Shown here: piece by piece, positions 59,208 through 64,000 of the stretch
Layout of the letters: each line of letters opens with the position of its first letter
Numbering within the stretch: position 1 is the stretch's first letter
NCBI GenBank assembly: GCA_016712315.1
Contig: JADJRG010000028.1
Location: 62,001 to 126,000 of the forward strand
Direction of reading: 5' to 3'
Length of the DNA stretch: 64,000 nucleotides
From: Nannocystis sp.
GTDB taxonomy: Bacteria > Myxococcota_A > Polyangia > Nannocystales > Nannocystaceae
Program-made: the position numbers and the translations under genes
The notes under the pieces: model-generated
The model's database searches: none
What the model was told of the DNA's origin: nothing
What the model saw: only the letters and a program-made list of their open reading frames with translations

Positions 59208-60554
59208 ATGCACTTAGGTAAGATCTACTCCATCACCGCCGCGGCTGGCTTCGCCCTCGCGGCCTCTGTGTCGCTCTCGCTGGCCTCGTGCCGCGGCCTC
59301 GATCAGACCTTCTCGTGCGAGGTGCAAGCGGAGCGCTTCGAGGCGGTGGTCAGCGAGGAGGGCGAGATCCTGCCAGCGCTGGCGGAGGTCGGGATCTTCC
59401 CGATGGCGATGATGGTCTCAGAGCAAGGGGTGAACGACCTGCTCAACGGGGTGGTCGGCAAGAAGGTGCCCTTCGCGAGCACGCTGAGCATCGGGCCGCT
59501 GAAGATCGAATTCGAGCCGAGCTCGGAGCCGGTGATCGACATCGCGTCGGTGCCAGGATGCGCCCAGTGCGTGCTGATCAGCCTCGAGTTCGAGTTCGCG
59601 GTCGGCCAAGGTGAGGACGGGGTCGGCGCGGGGATCGGCGCGGCGAGCCTGAGCATCCCGGTGAAGATGGAGCGCGAGGCGGACGGCACGGGGGTGCTGA
59701 TCGCGAGCTACGAGCAGGCGACGGTGGCGAGCATGGACGTCAACGTCAGCGGCTTCGACTCGCAGGACCACGAGGCGATCGCGGGGGCGCTGGCGCTGCT
59801 GGCGACCGACACGATCCGCGAGCAGTACGGGCCGACCGAGCTGCTGCGGATCGGGACCTTCTCGCTGGGCAGCGAGGACGTGCTGGTCGCGACCACGAAG
59901 ATGTTCGTGGTCCCGCAGTTCAACGCGCTGCTCTTCGGCATGGAGACCAACCTGGCCCTACCGCCAGGGACCGGGCTCGACCAGCCGCAAGGGCTGCCGG
60001 CGGACGCGAAGATGGGGCTGCTCTTCGATCCGGGGCTGCTGCAGGCGCTCTCCCAGCGGATGCTGGTCGAGGGGAAGATCGCGCGCCGCTACGATGACGA
60101 GGGCGAGCCGGACCCGGAGGGCAAGTACGGGGTGACGATCTCGGGGATGAAGTCCTCGACGATCGCGAGCAACCGCATCGACACCTACTTCCGGGTGTGG
60201 CGCACGGACGGCGACTACTGCGGCTTCGCCGAGGTCGAGATGCCGCTCTTCGTCAGCTTGGCGACGGTCGACAGCCAGCCGGAGCTGAAGGTCGACGCGG
60301 GATCTCCGCGGGTGATCGGCGGCGAGGGCAGCGGCAAGATCGCGGCGAACAACGCCGAGCTGGTGCAGAAGAACGAGAAGCTGATCGACAACTTCAAGGC
60401 GTCGCTGGCCGAGCAGGTGCTGCTCACCATCAACTACGACGAGATCGGCGTCGAGGGCAGCACGATCCTGTTCAAGCCGATCGCGACCGAGGTGAACTCG
60501 GTCGCTGACAGCGTCAACGTGCTGCTCGACTTCACCGTGATCGCGAGCGAGTAG
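59208..60554 (+). CDS. Large lipoprotein of unknown function (possibly TULIP-like)
   Basis: 448 residues from ATG 59208. A signal peptide with lipobox (LAASVSLSLASC) leads to a beta-rich protein without repeats. The stretch VSEQGVNDLLNGVVGKKV followed by SIGPLKIEFEP and later LLFDPGLLQALSQRM recalls lipid-binding TULIP/BPI-type domains, but this is only a pattern match. Two cysteines (CAQC) lie near residue 107. Preceded by a 282-bp region shared with the divergent lipoprotein gene, in which no gene is seen. Confidence 0.75.
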   Translation: MHLGKIYSITAAAGFALAASVSLSLASCRGLDQTFSCEVQAERFEAVVSEEGEILPALAEVGIFPMAMMVSEQGVNDLLNGVVGKKVPFASTLSIGPLKIEFEPSSEPVIDIASVPGCAQCVLISLEFEFAVGQGEDGVGAGIGAASLSIPVKMEREADGTGVLIASYEQATVASMDVNVSGFDSQDHEAIAGALALLATDTIREQYGPTELLRIGTFSLGSEDVLVATTKMFVVPQFNALLFGMETNLALPPGTGLDQPQGLPADAKMGLLFDPGLLQALSQRMLVEGKIARRYDDEGEPDPEGKYGVTISGMKSSTIASNRIDTYFRVWRTDGDYCGFAEVEMPLFVSLATVDSQPELKVDAGSPRVIGGEGSGKIAANNAELVQKNEKLIDNFKASLAEQVLLTINYDEIGVEGSTILFKPIATEVNSVADSVNVLLDFTVIASE

Positions 60555-60618
60555 CCGCCTCGCCGGGGCCTCGCTGACCCGCCGCGTCTGCCACCTAAAC
60601 CTAAAAAACAGCACCAAT

Positions 60619-62493
60619 ATGTCCAATAAGCCAGCTTTGACCCCGCCGCTCCGCCTCCTCCACCTCGGGCTCGTCGGGCTCGTCGGGCTCGCCTCCGCCT
60701 GCACCGGCGGGGAGCAAGAGACCGAGACGAGCGCGACGACGACGACGATGGGCTCGACGACCCAGACGTCGATCACGACGACGACGACGACGACCAGCGA
60801 CACCGGGCCGGTGCTGGTGTGCGTGCCCGGCGAGGTGAAGTGCAGCCCCGGGCTCGACGCCGTGCAGACGTGTAAGCCCGACGGCCAAGGCTTCGCGAGC
60901 GAGCCCTGCGGCGTGTATCAGGCGTGCTTCGTCGACGAGTGCCTGGGGCCCTGCGAGCTGATCCAGGACCCGCCCTCGTCGGAGGGGTGCTCGTTCCACA
61001 CCCACCGGATGCTGCACTACCAGGAGGCGGCGTCGGACGCGATCATCGTCGGCAACATCTCGAACGCGATGCCGGCGACCGTGCAGCTCTTCTTCCAGCC
61101 GAACGGCAAGCGCAAGGAGGAGCCGCTGGGCGAGCCGGTGGTGATCGAGCAGGGGCAGACGCACCTGTTCGCGCTCGAGAACTCGTTCATGGCCGGGTAC
61201 TCGGGCTACCGCACCGGCGGCACGTACCACGTGGTCGCCGACCTGCCGGTGATCGCGTACCAGCACTCGCCGCTGACCAACACCGCGACGAATGACTCGT
61301 CGCTGCTGCTGCCAGACCACACGCTCGGCCTCAACTACGTGGTCGCCTCGTACTCGCCCTTCGGGGTCAACGCGAGCTACTTCAACGTGATCGCGATCGA
61401 GGACGACACGATGGTCGAGTGGACGCCGCGGGTCGACACCGCCGGCAACAACCTGCCGGTGCCCTTCGTCAACGCGGGCGAGACCGGCAAGATCAAGATG
61501 AACCGCGGCGACACCCTGCAGATCGGGGCCTCGGCGGTGAACATGGAGAACGAGGAGGACAACTACCTGCGCGACGTGTCAGGCACGGTGGTGAGCTCGA
61601 ACAAGCCGATCTGGTTGGCCGGCGCGGCCCGCTGCTCGTACGTGCCGTACACCTCGGGTTGGTGCGATCACCTGCAGGAGGTGATGTTCCCGCTCGAGAC
61701 GTGGGGCAAGATCTACGTCGGCGCGCACCCGCCGCTGCGCAGCGCGGAGAAGCACTATTGGCGGATCTACGCCGGTGAGGCGGGGGTGACGGTGACGACG
61801 GATCCGCCGCAGCCGGGCACGCCGCTGGTGCTGGGGGCCCGCGGCGAGTGGGCGGAGCTGGTCTTCGATCACGGGGTGAGCGTCATCTTCAGCGGCGACA
61901 AGCCGTTCTTGCCGGTGCAGTACCTGGCGGGCAACCAAGCGGACGCCGGCTACGGCGATCCGGCGATGTACCAGATGGTGCCGGTCGAGCAGTTCTTGAG
62001 CCGCTACGCGTTCGCGACCGGCGTGAATTATGGGCTCAACTACGTGCAGGTGATCCGCGAGAAGGGCGGCGCGGAGGTGCAGGTCGACGGCGTGACGGTG
62101 ACCGGCTACACCGAGGTGGGGGCGTATGAGGTCGCGGACTGGCGGATCGAAGAGGGCGCGCACGAGGCGATCAGCGAGAAGCCGTTCGGGATCATCAGCA
62201 TCGGCTATACGATCCCGCGCAACTGCTTGCCGGAGTGGATGGACAAGAAGTGCGGCACGAACGACACAGGCGGCGCTTGTATGACCGACGCCGAGTGCGC
62301 GGGGGTGCAGTTCTGCTCGAAGCAGGACGGCCAGACGGAGGGGATCTGCCGGCACAAGCTGTGCTGCGCGCCTTGCGACAGCAAGAACATCGACTGCAAT
62401 AAGAAGGGCTTCCCGCTGTGTAGCTGCCCCGGCCCGAACGCGTCGTACGCGTACCCGGGGGGCATGCGCACGACCAAGATCTACAGCCCCTGA
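60619..62493 (+). CDS. Lipoprotein with IgGFc-binding N-terminal-type domain
   Basis: 624 residues from ATG 60619. Signal with lipobox-like end (GLVGLVGLASAC), a Thr-rich linker (TTTTMGSTTQTSITTTTTT), a Cys-rich module (CVPGEVKCSPGLDAVQTC), then a beta-rich domain of about 430 residues (YHVVADLPVIAYQHSPL, DHTLGLNYVVASYSPFG, LPVQYLAGNQADAGYGDPAM, TGVNYGLNYVQVI). This is the IgGFc_binding domain found in many bacterial surface proteins. A second Cys-rich tail (CMTDAECAGVQFCSK, CCAPCDSKNIDC) closes it. Likely surface adhesion or structure. Confidence 0.88.
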   Translation: MSNKPALTPPLRLLHLGLVGLVGLASACTGGEQETETSATTTTMGSTTQTSITTTTTTTSDTGPVLVCVPGEVKCSPGLDAVQTCKPDGQGFASEPCGVYQACFVDECLGPCELIQDPPSSEGCSFHTHRMLHYQEAASDAIIVGNISNAMPATVQLFFQPNGKRKEEPLGEPVVIEQGQTHLFALENSFMAGYSGYRTGGTYHVVADLPVIAYQHSPLTNTATNDSSLLLPDHTLGLNYVVASYSPFGVNASYFNVIAIEDDTMVEWTPRVDTAGNNLPVPFVNAGETGKIKMNRGDTLQIGASAVNMENEEDNYLRDVSGTVVSSNKPIWLAGAARCSYVPYTSGWCDHLQEVMFPLETWGKIYVGAHPPLRSAEKHYWRIYAGEAGVTVTTDPPQPGTPLVLGARGEWAELVFDHGVSVIFSGDKPFLPVQYLAGNQADAGYGDPAMYQMVPVEQFLSRYAFATGVNYGLNYVQVIREKGGAEVQVDGVTVTGYTEVGAYEVADWRIEEGAHEAISEKPFGIISIGYTIPRNCLPEWMDKKCGTNDTGGACMTDAECAGVQFCSKQDGQTEGICRHKLCCAPCDSKNIDCNKKGFPLCSCPGPNASYAYPGGMRTTKIYSP

Positions 62494-62511
62494 GGCGGCC
62501 GCTGCCGGCGT

Positions 62512-64000
62512 CTAGGGGCGCTCGTAGCGCTCCTGGCGCAGGCGGAAGGCGTCCCAGCCGCCCTCCATGAGGCGGAGGATGTGCTCCTTGGCGGCGTGTA
62601 CGTCTCCTTGGGCGAGCACGCGGGCGCTGCGGCCGTCGGCCTCGAGCACGATCACGCGCTCGGCGTCGCCCAAGACCGGGAGGTTGGGGTTGTGGGTGAT
62701 CATGAGGAGCTGACGGCGGCGCTTGATCTCGCGGATCTGCGGGACGACGGCGTCAGAGATGAAGGAATTGTCGAGGTTGTCCTCGGGTTGATCGATGAAG
62801 AGCGGCGCCTCGCTCTCGAGCAGGAGGATCGGCAAGATCGCGGAGCTCTTCTGGCCGGTGGAGAGGCGCTCGGCGCTGCGCCACTCGCCGCCGATGTTGA
62901 GCTCGATGCGGGGGACATCCTGACGATCGAGCACGTCGAGCTCTAGCCGGCGCTCGCGGTGCTCGCGGAGGTTTTGGAGGAGCGACTCGGCGAACTCGAG
63001 GTTGATGTCCGCGGTGGCGGCGAGGGCGCCTGGATCGCCGCGATCGGCGAGCTCGGCGAGCTCTGTGGGGGCGACGGCGGCGATGATCTTGTCGATCGGG
63101 GCGTTGTACTGGCGGCCGGACTTCTTCATGAGGATCGCCAAGAACTCGCGGTAGGCGCTGAGATCGGCGTCGGCGGTGACGATCACGCGGACCTTGCCGC
63201 CGAGGCGAGCGCTGACGGCGGCGGCGACCTCGCTGCGCTGGACGAAGCGCTCGCGGCGGAGCGCCTCGTAGCTGGTGAGCAGGGCGGCGCGGGCGCTGTG
63301 GGCCTCGGCGACCGCGCGATCGAGGGCGACGAGCTCGGCCTTGACGCCGCTGAGGCGCAGCACCTCGCGGGCGGCCTCTTCGCGGGCGCTCAGGCCTGAG
63401 GCGTGGGCGTCGGCCTCCTTCATGAGCTCGCGGTAGCGGGCCTCCTGGGGGTCGTGGATCTGGGCGAGCAGGAGGCGTGACTGCTCGAGGGAGGCGCCGA
63501 GGGCGGCGAGGCGCTCGACGAGGGGCGAGAGCAGGATCTCGAGCTCGTTCTGGCGGCGGTGGAGCTCGCGGGCGAGGTCGCCGAAGATCGCGGCGTTGGG
63601 GCCTTGCTGCACGGCGCCGGGGATCAGCTCGCCGAGGGCGCGGACTTGGCTGAGGGTGGCGGGGCCGAGGTGCTCGTGGAGGCGCTGCACGGCCTTGTGG
63701 GCGGCGCTGAGGCTGGCGCGCTCTTGCTCGCGTAGCTCTCGCTCCTCGGCGGCGCCCTTGAAGTGGGGGGCGACGCCGGCGCCGGCGATGGTGGCGTCGG
63801 CGGCGGCGAGCTTGCTCTCCCAGGAGCTGAGGTCGACGAGGTCCTGGCGGGCGGCGACCAAACGAGCGTCGAGCTGGAGGAGGCGCTGGGCGCTCTCGCG
63901 CAGGGCGCCTTGCGCCTGCGTGATCTTGGCGCCGAGGGTGTGGAGGGCTTGGGCGCAGAGGCGATCGATGAGCTCGCGCTGGGCCGCGGGGTTGCCGGCG
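62512..64000 (-). CDS. C-terminal part of an SMC-like/ABC-type ATPase, runs off right edge
   Basis: About 496 codons are visible and the frame stays open to the window end, so the N-terminus (with Walker A) is missing. The first visible 250 residues are coiled coil. The end is an ABC-type ATPase half: signature LSTGQKSSAILPILLLE, Walker B PLFIDQPEDNLDNSFI and His switch LLMITHNPNLPVLGD. The DQPEDNLDN pattern occurs in SMC-like ATPases including TrlF-type and defence-associated ones. DNA repair, chromosome or defence roles are all possible without the N-terminal domain. Confidence 0.85.
   Translation of the reverse strand, partial: AGNPAAQRELIDRLCAQALHTLGAKITQAQGALRESAQRLLQLDARLVAARQDLVDLSSWESKLAAADATIAGAGVAPHFKGAAEERELREQERASLSAAHKAVQRLHEHLGPATLSQVRALGELIPGAVQQGPNAAIFGDLARELHRRQNELEILLSPLVERLAALGASLEQSRLLLAQIHDPQEARYRELMKEADAHASGLSAREEAAREVLRLSGVKAELVALDRAVAEAHSARAALLTSYEALRRERFVQRSEVAAAVSARLGGKVRVIVTADADLSAYREFLAILMKKSGRQYNAPIDKIIAAVAPTELAELADRGDPGALAATADINLEFAESLLQNLREHRERRLELDVLDRQDVPRIELNIGGEWRSAERLSTGQKSSAILPILLLESEAPLFIDQPEDNLDNSFISDAVVPQIREIKRRRQLLMITHNPNLPVLGDAERVIVLEADGRSARVLAQGDVHAAKEHILRLMEGGWDAFRLRQERYERP

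Overview
The window is very GC-rich DNA from a member of the Myxococcota. The gene content fits a Nannocystaceae-like (Polyangia) relative, although no rRNA or other phylogenetic marker is present to prove this. Three things point there. Many secreted lipoproteins have a lipobox Cys followed by long Thr/Ser/Asp-rich linkers. Ser/Thr kinases carry long low-complexity tails. The window also holds a MYXO-CTERM-like C-terminus, a myxococcal disulfide repeat, a DUF1592/DUF1552 pair and an IgGFc-binding domain protein.

0-11.4 kb: a Pro/Gln-rich membrane protein diverges from a Ser/Thr kinase. Then come a Tat-exported PhoD-type phosphatase, an NfeD-like membrane protein with a (GDA)n tract, msrA, a two-heme lipoprotein cytochrome, a DoxX-like membrane protein and an S37-type secreted peptidase. 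11.5-20.3 kb: a tightly coupled operon of ten genes plus one tiny Cys-rich ORF. Its order (ACP, COG4648 membrane protein, AMP ligase with a vestigial dehydratase-like tail, GT2, LpxL-like acyltransferase, hotdog thioesterase, LolA-like carrier, MMPL exporter, DUF3261 lipoprotein) matches the accessory and transport half of aryl polyene clusters. The ketosynthases and ketoreductase of those clusters are not in the window. 20.3-32.5 kb: a metzincin-like surface protein, spermidine synthase, an ABC-2-type permease, a phosphohexomutase, a carboxypeptidase-regulatory-domain protein, a kinase-like protein lacking two canonical kinase residues, MeaB and an NAD-dependent epimerase.

32.5-39.8 kb: a minus-strand run carB, greA, lipoprotein, hypothetical, Cys-rich lipoprotein, pgi. 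39-54.2 kb: a secreted alpha/beta hydrolase, a 2H-like protein, DUF1592 and DUF1552 proteins, an aldehyde dehydrogenase, purN, a PhoD-like phosphatase, a hypothetical protein, a DUF262/DUF1524 (GmrSD-like) gene and an Nma111-like protease. Seven genes here are frameshifted and an eighth has an internal deletion. Seven of the eight frameshifts sit in short G/C homopolymers, so sequencing or assembly error is the leading explanation. 54.8-64 kb: surface lipoproteins, a GT-C-like membrane protein, an OmpA/TSP3 outer-membrane protein, an IgGFc-binding domain protein and the C-terminal part of an SMC-like ATPase that runs off the right edge.

No tRNA, rRNA, CRISPR array, transposase or attachment site was recognised. 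Much of the window encodes the cell envelope: lipoproteins, outer-membrane proteins, a lipid or pigment export operon and signalling kinases. Housekeeping genes (carB, greA, pgi, purN, speE, msrA, meaB) are scattered among them.
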